Shown here piece by piece: positions 56,273 through 64,000 of a stretch of 64,000 nt of DNA. The position numbers and the translations under genes were made by a program. Positions within the stretch are counted from its first letter, which is position 1. The number at the start of each line of letters is the position of its first letter. The notes under the pieces are model-generated. The model worked only from the letters and a program-made list of their open reading frames with translations. It searched no databases and was not told the DNA's origin. Origin of the DNA: CAWCDJ01 sp963796675 (GTDB taxonomy: Bacteria; Acidobacteriota; Terriglobia; Bryobacterales; Bryobacteraceae); the NCBI GenBank assembly GCA_963796675.1, contig CAWCMS010000013.1, forward strand, positions 124,001-188,000, given 5' to 3'.

Positions 56273-56812
56273 TTACTCCAATTCCTCGTACGTAACGTTA
56301 TCGTTCGTATAGATGCAGATCTTACCGGCGATCTCCATGGCTTCTTCCACGATCCGTTTCGCCGACATCTTGGTATTGCGCATCAACGCGGTAGCTGCCG
56401 AGAGCGCGAAGGGGCCGCCCGAGCCGATCGCCGCCACCCCTTCATCCGGCTCGATCACGTCTCCGTTGCCGCTCACCAGGTAGGTATTCTTCGTATCGGC
56501 CACCAGCAGCAGGGCTTCCAGGTGCCGCAGGGCGCGGTCGGTTCGCCAGTCTTTGGCGAGTTCCACCACCGAGCGGGAAAGGTTGCCGTTGAACTGCTCC
56601 AGCTTGGTTTCAAACCGCGAAAACAGCGCAAACGCGTCCGCGGTAGAGCCTGCGAAACCCGCTAGAATCTTATCGTTATACAGGCGCCGCAGTTTTTTGG
56701 CGTTGCCCTTCAGAACCTCGTGTCCGAGCGTCACCTGTCCGTCTCCGGCCATGACGACTTTGTTGTCCCGACGGACGCAGATCACCGTCGTAGACCGTAT
56801 TCGTTCTCGCAT
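56273..56812 (-). CDS. hslV: ATP-dependent protease peptidase subunit HslV
   Basis: A 179-residue N-terminal-nucleophile threonine protease related to the proteasome beta subunit. RSTTVICVRRDNKVVMAGDG and KKLRRLYNDKILAGFAGSTA are hallmark stretches. The catalytic Thr is T8 after a short MRERIRS leader that must be removed, in contrast to enzymes in which Thr2 follows the initiator Met directly. It is directly upstream of hslU and 18 bases after the cation-exchanger stop, so it may share a transcript with nadB. Confidence 0.95.
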   Translation of the reverse strand: MRERIRSTTVICVRRDNKVVMAGDGQVTLGHEVLKGNAKKLRRLYNDKILAGFAGSTADAFALFSRFETKLEQFNGNLSRSVVELAKDWRTDRALRHLEALLLVADTKNTYLVSGNGDVIEPDEGVAAIGSGGPFALSAATALMRNTKMSAKRIVEEAMEIAGKICIYTNDNVTYEELE

Positions 56813-56830
56813 TTTGTGTGTGACTCTATT

Positions 56831-58045
56831 TTATCGCAACCGCTTCAAATGGCTGTTCCACATTGCTCCGAATTGTCGGAACGCCTCGGCGCGGTCCGGT
56901 CTGCCGACCATTCGGACGGTCTCCACCGCGGCCCACCCGAAGTAGGCGCCTACAAAGAAGGGACGGCCCATGCCCGTGGGCGATAGCGCAAATTGCGCCG
57001 CCCACAGCACGAACAGCCCCGCCGCCTCCCACCAGACCAGCCGCATCTTCGCCAGCAGAAGCGCGCCCACCAGCGATTGGCCCAGCGTCATCAGCAGTTC
57101 GAGCTGATGCTCCAGGTCCATCGGGATCGCGGACGGCACGCCCATGCTCAGCGAGTATACGATGGGCAGCATCGCCGTCAGCAGCGTCCACTGGTTGATA
57201 TTGCTCGAGACCATATTCATCAGTGCCATGGGCGCCCGCTCCACGGTCCGCGCCCAGTAGAAGGCCGATACCTTTTCCGGAAACTCCGAAACGAACGGCG
57301 CCACCCACTGCACGAAGACGAAGTTCGGAATTCCCACCACGGCCGAAAGGGCCAGCAGGCTCGCCAGGAACGGCTCGGCCGTGAAGTAGATCAACCCGCC
57401 GCCCACCAGGAAGAGCCCGGTGATCGTCGCGATTCGCGCCCCTTTCGGCGCCGTCACGATCGCGCGGGGAACCGTCTCCAGTTCGTCGATCGATTCCGCA
57501 TCTTCGGAGGGCATGCGCTGCAGCAGCCCCAGGTACACGGCGTACACCATGATCAGGATTGCCGCATCCCACAGATTCAGAGACCGCTTCCACACCACCA
57601 CGGCGATCCAAGCCATCGATGCCAGCAACCCGACCACCTCCACCGACTGCTCGGGCCGCAGCCGGATCTCGCCGAGCGGCCTTCCATGCCTTCTCCGGTG
57701 GAAGAACGCCGCGGTGGCATAGATCATCGGCCATCCCAACCCGGTCAGCAGCCGCAGTGCGCCCGTGAGATTCGCCATCAGCAATGGCACCTGCCGCTGC
57801 CAGGCCAGCACAGCCTCCACTGCGAACTCGGGTAGCGTCTGCAGCCATGCCAGGATGGCGAGCGCGAATCCCTGGGCGATGAAAAACTGCGCCGATTCCG
57901 CCGCCCACGCGATCAGCATGGCGGCGGCCAAAATCGCGGGCGCCGTCCACAGCACCGAATGCGGCGAAGCGGGCGGTATGGCTCCCACGGCAAGCATCAA
58001 CACTGCGCAAACCGCAATCCTACCGGAATTCGATTTCCCCATCAC
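56831..58045 (-). CDS. CaCA-type (Na+/Ca2+) cation exchanger-like membrane protein
   Basis: A 404-residue protein with about 10-11 membrane helices. Two inverted alpha-repeats carry the pattern of the cation/Ca2+ exchanger superfamily: LQTLPEFAVEAVLAWQ then LLMANLTGALRLL (about residues 65-100), and WVAPFVSEFPEKVSAFYWAR with MNMVSSNINQWTLLTA (about 235-280). The paired Pro-Glu and Ser-Glu-Phe-Pro-Glu correspond to the ion-binding acidic residues. The family is distant and the ion is not certain. Its start lies 26 bases inside the end of nadB, and hslV follows at once. Confidence 0.72.
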   Translation of the reverse strand: MMGKSNSGRIAVCAVLMLAVGAIPPASPHSVLWTAPAILAAAMLIAWAAESAQFFIAQGFALAILAWLQTLPEFAVEAVLAWQRQVPLLMANLTGALRLLTGLGWPMIYATAAFFHRRRHGRPLGEIRLRPEQSVEVVGLLASMAWIAVVVWKRSLNLWDAAILIMVYAVYLGLLQRMPSEDAESIDELETVPRAIVTAPKGARIATITGLFLVGGGLIYFTAEPFLASLLALSAVVGIPNFVFVQWVAPFVSEFPEKVSAFYWARTVERAPMALMNMVSSNINQWTLLTAMLPIVYSLSMGVPSAIPMDLEHQLELLMTLGQSLVGALLLAKMRLVWWEAAGLFVLWAAQFALSPTGMGRPFFVGAYFGWAAVETVRMVGRPDRAEAFRQFGAMWNSHLKRLR

Positions 58046-59489
58046 CCCTCACCACCGAATGTTTCTCAAACTCCGCCCGCTTTTCAGGAAAGTCCGTACG
58101 GAAATGCGCGCCGCGGCTCTCTTCGCGTGCCAGCGCGCACCGCGCGATCAGCCATGCCACTAACGCTTCGTTCCGGCCGAGATGCCCTTCGAGCATCCCG
58201 ATGGCACGCTTCAACCCTCCGGCATTCCGCACGATCCCGCAGTTCTCCCACGCAATCTGCCGTACATCGATCTCTCCGCTGGCCGGCCCCGCTCCGGCCG
58301 GCGCGGGCGGCCGAGCCCCTCCGCCGCGGCTCGTCTGCTCGCGCATGGCTCGCCCCGCGCGCGCTCCGAACACCACGCCTTCGAGCAGCGAATTGCTCGC
58401 CAGCCGGTTGGCCCCGTGGACTCCCGTGCAGGCCGCCTCGCCCGCCGCGTAGAGGCCGCGCAGATTCGTGCGTCCGTCGAGATCGGTCTTCACGCCGCCC
58501 ATCGCGTAGTGCGCCGCCGGGGCCACCGGCGCCGCCTCCGTCTCCAGATCGATCCCATAACGCAGGCAGGTCTCGTAGATTCTGGGAAACCGCGCCCGCG
58601 CAAAGCCGCGCTCCTTATGCCGGAAATCCAGCCACACATGCGGAGCCAGGGTTCGGTTCATCTCCGCTGTGATCGCCCGAGCCACTACGTCGCGCGGAGC
58701 CAGGTCGCCGAGCGGATGATAGCGCTCCATGAACCGCTCGCCTCCCGCGTTTCGCAGTTGGGCTCCCTCGCCGCGCAGGGCCTCCGAGAGCAGGAATCGC
58801 GGTGCGCCCTCCACGTGGAGCGCGGTAGGGTGAAACTGCACAAACTCGATGTCTTCGATCACGGCGCCGGCGCGATACGCCATCGCCACGCCATCGCCCG
58901 TGGCCACTTCCGGGTTGGTCGTATTCAGGTACACCGCACCCAGCCCGCCGGTGGCCAGCAGCACAGCCCGCGCGCCGACCGCCTCGTGCAGCCAGGCGCC
59001 CCATACCTCCCCCTCGGCCGCCAGCAGCTCGGTAGTCGCCGCGTGGCTGCGGAAGGTGACGTTCTCGAGCGAGGCCGCCTTCCTGTAGAGCGTTCGCGCG
59101 ATCTCGCGGCCCGTCGAATCGCCGTGTGCGTGGAGCACCCGATTGCGGCTGTGCGCTCCCTCGCGGGTGAAGGCCAGCTTCGAGCCCTCGCGGTCGAATT
59201 CGGCGCCCCACTCGATCAACTGCTGGATCGCCGCCGGCCCCTCTTCCACCAGGGTCCGCACCGCCGTGCGGTCGCACAGGCCGTCGCCCGCGAAGAGCGT
59301 GTCCTGCTCGTGCAGTTCGACTTCATCGTCGTCACTCAGCGCCACCGCGATACCGCCCTGCGCATATTCGGACGAGGATTCCTGCAAGCTCTCTTTCGCC
59401 ACCACCAGCACGCGACCCGCTTCCGCAAGTTCGATCGCTGCGCGAAGTCCGGCCACGCCGGCTCCAATCACCAGAAAATCGGGATTCAT
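58020..59489 (-). CDS. nadB: L-aspartate oxidase
   Basis: A 489-residue FAD enzyme that converts aspartate to iminoaspartate, the first step of quinolinate/NAD synthesis. The dinucleotide-binding motif LVIGAGVAGLRAAIELAEAG is at the N-terminus. SSEYAQGGIAVALSDDDEVE, VLHAHGDSTGREIARTLYRK, VQFHPTALHVEGAPRFLLSE and HYAMGGVKTDLDGRTNLRGL define NadB and separate it from succinate dehydrogenase/fumarate reductase. The C-terminal helical domain is somewhat shortened. It lies between acyP (20 bases upstream) and the cation-exchanger gene. nadA and nadC are not in the window. Confidence 0.95.
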   Translation of the reverse strand: MNPDFLVIGAGVAGLRAAIELAEAGRVLVVAKESLQESSSEYAQGGIAVALSDDDEVELHEQDTLFAGDGLCDRTAVRTLVEEGPAAIQQLIEWGAEFDREGSKLAFTREGAHSRNRVLHAHGDSTGREIARTLYRKAASLENVTFRSHAATTELLAAEGEVWGAWLHEAVGARAVLLATGGLGAVYLNTTNPEVATGDGVAMAYRAGAVIEDIEFVQFHPTALHVEGAPRFLLSEALRGEGAQLRNAGGERFMERYHPLGDLAPRDVVARAITAEMNRTLAPHVWLDFRHKERGFARARFPRIYETCLRYGIDLETEAAPVAPAAHYAMGGVKTDLDGRTNLRGLYAAGEAACTGVHGANRLASNSLLEGVVFGARAGRAMREQTSRGGGARPPAPAGAGPASGEIDVRQIAWENCGIVRNAGGLKRAIGMLEGHLGRNEALVAWLIARCALAREESRGAHFRTDFPEKRAEFEKHSVVRGDGEIEFR

Positions 59490-59509
59490 CGGCTACCTGC
59501 GATCATGGC

Positions 59510-59794
59510 TCAAGCCTCGATCTCGAACGCGCCGCACTGCTGCACCGCGGCTTCCTGCTCGTCCACGCCGCGCACATCGGCCCACCGCGGGCCGCGATAA
59601 AGGCGTGCCGCCATCTCTTCCAGCTTCTCCTTCGGACCAACCGCGTAGACCTCCACCCGGCCGTCATCGAGGTTGCGCGTGTAGCCCGTGAGCCCGAGAT
59701 CCCAGGCCGATTTTTGGGCAAAATAGCGGTAGCCTACTCCCTGCACCCGTCCCCGGACGAACCAGAGCCGCGCCTCCTTCCGCTTGACCGCCAT
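59510..59794 (-). CDS. acyP: Acylphosphatase
   Basis: A 94-residue ferredoxin-like enzyme that hydrolyses acyl-phosphates. FVRGRVQGVGYRYFAQKSAW provides the phosphate loop with Arg23, and GYTRNLDDGRVEVYAVGPKE holds the catalytic Asn41; both match the canonical Arg and Asn. I start at ATG 59794 (MAVKRKEARLWF), since the upstream extension is not family-like. It is the first gene of an apparent operon with nadB, the exchanger and hslVU, and is divergent from the aldo/keto reductase. Confidence 0.9.
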   Translation of the reverse strand: MAVKRKEARLWFVRGRVQGVGYRYFAQKSAWDLGLTGYTRNLDDGRVEVYAVGPKEKLEEMAARLYRGPRWADVRGVDEQEAAVQQCGAFEIEA

Positions 59795-59899
59795 ACCTTC
59801 AGGAGAGCACAGTTCTCCGCGTCGGGACCTGGCAATGGCGGCCAGCCGCACGTTCTATCTTTCGGCCCTTCCCGCAGCCCCCACTGATATCCTGTCCTC

Positions 59900-60880
59900 A
59901 TGGACTACGTTCGCCTGGGCTCCACCGGTATCCAAGTCTCCCGTCTCTGCCTCGGTGCCATGACTTATGGTTCCAGGAAATGGCGCGAGTGGGTCCTCGA
60001 AGAAGAAGAAAGCCGCCCCTTCATCCGCCGCGCGCTCGAGCTCGGCATCAACTTTTTCGACACTGCCGACATGTACTCCGTCGGCGCCAGTGAAGAGATT
60101 CTCGGACGCGCCCTGAAGGATTTCGCGCAGCGCGACCGCGTCGTCATCGCCACCAAGGTCTTTAACCCGATGAGCGACGACCGGAATGACCGCGGTCTCT
60201 CCCGCAAGCACATCTTCCACTCCATCGACGCCAGCCTGCGCCGGCTCGGCACCGACTACGTCGATCTCTACCAGATTCACCGCTTCGACTCTCACACACC
60301 CATCGAAGAAACGCTCCAGGCCCTTGCCGACGTGGTCCGCGCCGGCAAAGCGCTTTACCTCGGGGCCTCGTCGATGTTCGCCTGGCAGTTCACGAAGATG
60401 CTCTACACGGCCGACCGTCTCGGCCTTCCGCGCTTCGTGACCATGCAGAACCACTACAACATCGTCTATCGCGAAGAGGAGCGCGAAATGCTTCCGCTCT
60501 GCCGCGAAGAGGGCATCGGCGTGATTCCCTGGAGCCCTTTGGCTCGCGGCTTCGTCATGGGCAATCGCCGGCCGGAAGACTTCGGCGAAACGGTCCGCGC
60601 CAAAACCGATACCTTCGCGCACAGCCTTTACTACCAGCCCTCCGATTTCGAGATCGTCAACCGTATCACCGAGGTGGCGCGGGCCCGCGGTGTCTCCAAC
60701 GCGCGAGTTGCGCTCGCGTGGATCCTGCAAAAACCCGGCGTCACCGCACCCATCATCGGCGCGAGCAAACTGGCGCATCTGGAAGACGCCGTTGCCGCCA
60801 CGGAATTGCAGCTCACCGGCGACGAGATCCGCCGCCTCGAAGAGTGCTACCAGCCGCACGTTATTCGGGGACACGCCTGA
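59900..60880 (+). CDS. Aldo/keto reductase
   Basis: A 326-residue NADPH-dependent oxidoreductase of the TIM-barrel aldo/keto reductase superfamily (YajO/Kv-beta-like group). The catalytic tetrad is visible: Asp54 and Tyr59 in FFDTADMYSVG, Lys86 in ATKVFNPM and His127 in YQIHRFD. The C-terminal cofactor-binding part RVALAWILQKPGVTAPIIGA is typical. It is translationally coupled to the downstream SDR (TGATG). Substrates are likely sugars or aldehydes but cannot be named. Confidence 0.92.
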   Translation: MDYVRLGSTGIQVSRLCLGAMTYGSRKWREWVLEEEESRPFIRRALELGINFFDTADMYSVGASEEILGRALKDFAQRDRVVIATKVFNPMSDDRNDRGLSRKHIFHSIDASLRRLGTDYVDLYQIHRFDSHTPIEETLQALADVVRAGKALYLGASSMFAWQFTKMLYTADRLGLPRFVTMQNHYNIVYREEEREMLPLCREEGIGVIPWSPLARGFVMGNRRPEDFGETVRAKTDTFAHSLYYQPSDFEIVNRITEVARARGVSNARVALAWILQKPGVTAPIIGASKLAHLEDAVAATELQLTGDEIRRLEECYQPHVIRGHA

Positions 60881-61599
60881 TGTCCGAATCCCGCAAGATC
60901 GCACTCGTCACAGGCGCCGGCAGCGGCATCGGCCGCGCCTCGAGCCTCGCGCTCGAAGGCGCGGGCTTTACCGTCGTGCTTGCCGGACGCCGTCAGGCCG
61001 AACTCGAAGAAACCGCTGCGCAGTCCGGCGGCCACATGCTCCCCGTCCCCACGGACATCGCCGACCCGGCGGCCATCGACACGCTGTTCGGCCGCATCCG
61101 CGAGACCTACGGCCGCCTCGACCTGCTGTTCAATAACGCCGGCATCGGCGCACCCGCGGTCCCCATGGAAGAGCTCACCTTCGAGCAATGGAGCCGCGTG
61201 GTCGCCGTGAATCTCACCGGCTCGTTTCTCTGCGCGCAGCACGCCATCCGCATGATGAAGAGCCAGGCGCCGCGCGGCGGCCGCATCATCAACAACGGAT
61301 CGCTTTCCGCGCACGTCCCGCGGCCGAATTCCGCGCCCTACACCTCTACGAAGCACGCCATCACCGGCCTGACGCGCTCCATCTCGCTCGACGGCCGCGC
61401 ACACGACATCGTCTGCGGCCAGATCGATATCGGCAACGCGGCGACTCCCATGACCGTGCGGATGGAAGGCATCGAACCGCGCATGGATCTCGATCACGTG
61501 GCACGCGCGGTGGTCTATATGGCCACTCTGCCGCTCGAAGCCAACGTCCAGTTCATGACCGTAATGGCGACGAAGATGCCGTACGTCGGGAGAGGCTAG
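60880..61599 (+). CDS. Short-chain dehydrogenase/reductase
   Basis: A 239-residue classical SDR. The Rossmann motif TGAGSGIGRASS (residues 11-22), NNAG (86-89), catalytic Asn111, the Ser141/143 region NNGSLSAHVP and the Tyr154-x3-Lys158 pair in PYTSTKHAITG are all in place. The ATG overlaps the aldo/keto reductase stop (TGATG), so both are made together and may act in one carbohydrate or carbonyl pathway. The end (ANVQFMTVMATKMPYVGRG) is normal. Confidence 0.92.
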   Translation: MSESRKIALVTGAGSGIGRASSLALEGAGFTVVLAGRRQAELEETAAQSGGHMLPVPTDIADPAAIDTLFGRIRETYGRLDLLFNNAGIGAPAVPMEELTFEQWSRVVAVNLTGSFLCAQHAIRMMKSQAPRGGRIINNGSLSAHVPRPNSAPYTSTKHAITGLTRSISLDGRAHDIVCGQIDIGNAATPMTVRMEGIEPRMDLDHVARAVVYMATLPLEANVQFMTVMATKMPYVGRG

Positions 61600-61622
61600 C
61601 CCCTCCGCATCCGAACGAAGTA

Positions 61623-61679
61623 CCCGCTGGGTCGCAAAGCGGGGACTGGCTTCGAATTGCGGCGCTTTTTCGCAATTCG
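61623..61679. repeat. Two hairpins between the SDR and VWFA-related genes
   Basis: CCCGCT (61623-61628) / AGCGGG (61638-61643), with a 9-base loop, is followed by a perfect 9-base repeat CGAATTGCG (61653-61661) / CGCAATTCG (61671-61679), also with a 9-base loop. The second begins 54 bases after the SDR stop. They probably end the aldo/keto-SDR transcript, though no T-tract follows; an operator for the downstream gene is possible. Confidence 0.5.
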
Positions 61680-61718
61680 TTGCCCCGGCCTGCCTTTCGC
61701 GATCATCTCCCTTGGAAT

Positions 61719-61747
61719 TTGAGCCGTACCACACTAGCTGCTATTCT
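61719..61747 (+). promoter_or_regulatory. Predicted promoter of the VWFA-related gene
   Basis: TTGAGC (61719-61724) and TATTCT (61742-61747) with a 17-base spacer match sigma-70 consensus at 4 and 4 positions. The ATG at 61768 follows 20 bases downstream, with AGGG as a Shine-Dalgarno sequence. Prediction from consensus only. Confidence 0.45.
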
Positions 61748-61767
61748 GTGGTCGGTTCACCAGGGCA

Positions 61768-63504
61768 ATGAAATTTCTGGGTCTTCTTTTCGCTTTCGCA
61801 CTCCTCGCCTCCCCACAGTCCGATGAGATCCGCGCCGGCGCGCACGATTACATTCCTCCCCAACTCCGCCTCTCCGTGGAAACACAGCTCGTCGAGGTCG
61901 ATGCCGTTGTGCGCGACGCGCAGGGCCGTCCGGTCGCCGGGCTCCAACAAAGCGAATTCGAAATCCTCGACCAGGGCAAGCCGCGCCCCATCGCTGCCTT
62001 TTCGGTCGAGACAAGGCCGGCTGAGGAAGCACGGACTGGCCCGGGGTTCCAGGTCCCCACGGCCCCCATAGGGCCCGCCGCCGCGCCACCCACGCGCTCC
62101 ACGCTCCTCTTCTTCGACGATTTCCACGCCAGCTTCGAACAACTCCGCCGCACCGGTGTCGCCGCCGAGCAGTTCGCCCACCATGCCGCGGCCGCCGGAA
62201 CGCGCGCCGCGATCTTCACGGCATCGCAAGGGCTCGTCCTCGACTTCACCACGGATCCCGGCACACTGACGGCGGCGATTCGCAAACTGCGCCCGCATCC
62301 CCGCATCTCCGAAAGCGGCATGCAGTCCTGCCCGCGGATGACACCCTTCCAGGCCTACCTGATCGAGTTCAACCTGGACCAATCCGCCCTCAGCGCCGCC
62401 GTGGAAGAGGCGCGCGGCTGCGAGCGGATCGACCCGAACGAACGAACTCGCGGCCCGGCCGCCTCCGGACCGGCCTCATCCGACCCGGTCACCATCGCGG
62501 TGCGTGCACAGGCTTCCGCCACCTGGGAACAGAGCCGCCGCGATTCGCTCAACTCGTTCGCAGCGCTCGATACCGCCTTGGCGCTGCTCGCGCGCGTCGA
62601 AGGTACACGCGTACTCGTCATGGTTTCGCCCGGCTTCCTCTCCGGCTTCCTGGAGCCCGAGATGAATACCGTGGTCGACCGCGCCATCCACGCCGGCATC
62701 GTCATCAATGCGCTCGACGCCAAAGGCGTGTGGGCAGAAACGCCCGGGCGCCCCATCACGGAAGCCGGCACCGGTTATGGCTTCCCGGCCCTCACCTACG
62801 CCTTTCAGGCGCAAAACATCGCCTCGCGCAACGACGCCATGATTGCCGCGATGGCCGAAGCGACTTCCGCCACGGGCGGCCTCTTCTTCCACGGCAGCAA
62901 CGACCTCACCGGCGGACTCTGGCAGCTTGCTGCCACTCCCGAGACCACCTACCGGCTCGCCTTCCACCCGGCGATCGAGGACAGCCCCGGCAAGTATCAC
63001 AAGATCAAGGTGCAGCTCACGTCGAAGCAGGGCCGCTACGTTCAGGCGCGCCCCGGCTACGTGGCGCCCACCAACGCTCCCACCGCAACTACCGTCGAAC
63101 TTCGTCCGATCGACCGGCAGGTGCCCGGCACGGATGTCCTGACCGCCATCCCCATTCGCGTCGATCCGCGAGTGAACCGCACCGCTGCGGGTGGCTCCGA
63201 GGTGGCGCTGGCGATCCACGTGGACGTCTCCGGCCTGAAGTTTACGAAACGCAATGGACGCAACGTGCAGATGCTGACCTTTGTCGGCGCCCTGCTCGAC
63301 TCCTCCGGGGCGATCGTCGCCGCCAGGGAAGGCGTCATCGAGTTCACGCTCAAGGACGAAACTCTGCCGCGCCTGGCCGCCCAGGGACTCAACGCCGGTT
63401 TATCCCTCGCCGCGCCTCCCGGCTCCTATCGCGCCCGCGTGGTGGTGCAGGATGTCGAAGGTAAGCTGGCATCGTTCAACCAGACGGTCGAGATTCCGAA
63501 ATAG
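61768..63504 (+). CDS. VWFA-related acidobacterial protein
   Basis: A 578-residue exported protein with signal peptide (KFLGLLFAFALLASPQSDEI). It matches the VWFA-related acidobacterial family: an N-terminal immunoglobulin-like stretch with VETQLVEVDAVVRDAQGRPV and GLQQSEFEILDQGKP, then an A-domain core with STLLFFDDFHASFEQLRRTG in place of the usual MIDAS-like acidic cluster, VLVMVSPGFLSG, and a C-terminal beta-rich part ending in KLASFNQTVEIPK. A metal-binding DxSxS is not obvious, so integrin-like binding is doubtful. This family is frequent in Solibacter-like genomes and is the strongest lineage marker in the window. Function unknown. Confidence 0.9.
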   Translation: MKFLGLLFAFALLASPQSDEIRAGAHDYIPPQLRLSVETQLVEVDAVVRDAQGRPVAGLQQSEFEILDQGKPRPIAAFSVETRPAEEARTGPGFQVPTAPIGPAAAPPTRSTLLFFDDFHASFEQLRRTGVAAEQFAHHAAAAGTRAAIFTASQGLVLDFTTDPGTLTAAIRKLRPHPRISESGMQSCPRMTPFQAYLIEFNLDQSALSAAVEEARGCERIDPNERTRGPAASGPASSDPVTIAVRAQASATWEQSRRDSLNSFAALDTALALLARVEGTRVLVMVSPGFLSGFLEPEMNTVVDRAIHAGIVINALDAKGVWAETPGRPITEAGTGYGFPALTYAFQAQNIASRNDAMIAAMAEATSATGGLFFHGSNDLTGGLWQLAATPETTYRLAFHPAIEDSPGKYHKIKVQLTSKQGRYVQARPGYVAPTNAPTATTVELRPIDRQVPGTDVLTAIPIRVDPRVNRTAAGGSEVALAIHVDVSGLKFTKRNGRNVQMLTFVGALLDSSGAIVAAREGVIEFTLKDETLPRLAAQGLNAGLSLAAPPGSYRARVVVQDVEGKLASFNQTVEIPK

Positions 63505-63550
63505 CTCGCCGGACGAAGTCTCTCGCGCCGGGCCGCGCACTTCTGTCTGT

Positions 63551-64000
63551 CTAGTGGTGCTTGGCGTAGAGCTGTCCCTTCCAGTCCATCATCGCCTTTC
63601 CCTTCATCACCTCCACCGCATGCCCGGCGTCGTGCACGTTCACCAGGGCATCGGGAGTCTGTACCAGGCAGCCGCCATCGGCAAGGGCCGCGAACACCTC
63701 GATTCCGCGGACGCGCGTATCGTAGCGCCAGGACTCGGTTCCCTCGTGGATGTCAAAAGCGATGAGCAGCGAGCCGCGCGTGGCAAAGCCGCGGTCATTC
63801 TCTCCGAGCGCCATCTCGTCCTTCAGCGGACCCTCATAGGCAGGCAGCGGCAATTTGAAGACGAGCCTGCCGTCGCCATCCAGGCGGTAGACGAACTCGG
63901 TGGACCGCGACGGAGCGCCCTGGCGCGCCTCCGGCAACCGCCGGACGGACAGCAGAACACCCCCGAGTCCGTCGGGGATGATCGCCCGAGTCGGTACGAG
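63551..64000 (-). CDS. PQQ/WD-type propeller protein (N-terminus beyond window)
   Basis: The frame is open from the stop at 63551 to the right edge, giving at least 149 residues; the true start is outside the window. The visible C-terminal part has propeller-like strand repeats: YRLDGDGRLVFKLPLP, LLIAFDIHEGTESWRYDTRV and QTPDALVNVHDAGHAV. These resemble PQQ-like (outer membrane assembly BamB or dehydrogenase-like) blades, but too little is present to say which. It is convergent with the VWFA-related gene, with a 46-base gap. Confidence 0.6.
   Translation of the reverse strand, partial: LVPTRAIIPDGLGGVLLSVRRLPEARQGAPSRSTEFVYRLDGDGRLVFKLPLPAYEGPLKDEMALGENDRGFATRGSLLIAFDIHEGTESWRYDTRVRGIEVFAALADGGCLVQTPDALVNVHDAGHAVEVMKGKAMMDWKGQLYAKHH

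Overview
The window is a GC-rich, gene-dense bacterial chromosome segment. It most likely comes from an Acidobacteriota of the Bryobacterales/Solibacter type. This is inferred from the content: a VWFA-related protein of the acidobacterial family, an Oar-like carboxypeptidase-regulatory/TonB receptor, a DUF1592-DUF1552 pair, a DcaP-like porin, many TPR and propeller proteins, and several RND pumps. No phage, insertion sequence, CRISPR array or rRNA was seen.

Layout. 1-2181 (minus) holds three membrane-protein genes downstream of complex I. 2198-15014 (minus) is a twelve-gene NADH:quinone oxidoreductase operon, nuoACDEFGHJKLMN. It is tightly packed and lacks nuoB and nuoI; a good promoter lies upstream of nuoA. 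15081-16237 holds thiS (plus) and an anti-sigma antagonist/kinase pair (minus). 16250-22066 (minus) is a tripartite RND efflux operon, separated from an OsmC gene (plus) by a 78-bp divergent spacer that is mostly inverted repeat. 22553-27801 (minus) is a branched-chain amino acid operon, ilvB-ilvH-ilvC-cimA. It is preceded by a 35-residue leader peptide rich in Ile/Val/Leu and a strong intrinsic terminator, which is the architecture of a ribosome-mediated attenuator. cimA at the end implies isoleucine synthesis via citramalate.

27876-33462 (minus) is an unusual operon of translationally coupled genes: a TonB-like membrane protein with a large cytoplasmic helical region, a ParA/MinD-type ATPase, a 115-residue orphan, a TPR protein and a coiled-coil protein. 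I cannot assign it to a described system and it is the best novelty candidate. 33463-34268 is largely non-coding and contains the remains of a pdxA-like gene.

34269-44878 (plus) carries a DUF1592 cytochrome, a Tat-exported DUF1552 protein, an ankyrin protein, a Cys-rich exported protein, an Oar-like receptor with about six single-base frameshifts, a BNR-repeat protein and an M20 peptidase (one frameshift each). 44851-54021 holds a PQQ/cytochrome dehydrogenase and a second RND system with a NodT-type outer-membrane factor and a DcaP-like porin. 54133-56812 holds tRNA-Ile2(CAT), a MmcQ/YjbR protein, a small CxxC protein and hslUV. 56831-59794 (minus) is acyP-nadB-cation exchanger, continuous with hslVU. 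59900-64000 holds an aldo/keto reductase-SDR pair, the VWFA-related protein and a truncated propeller protein.

Ten single-base frameshifts were found (cimA, ilvH, Oar-like x6, BNR, M20). All are most simply explained by one extra base, and eight lie within about 3.2 kb. Sequence error is the first explanation to test. Positions of these events are approximate to a few bases. All functions are read from sequence patterns only; no database search was run.
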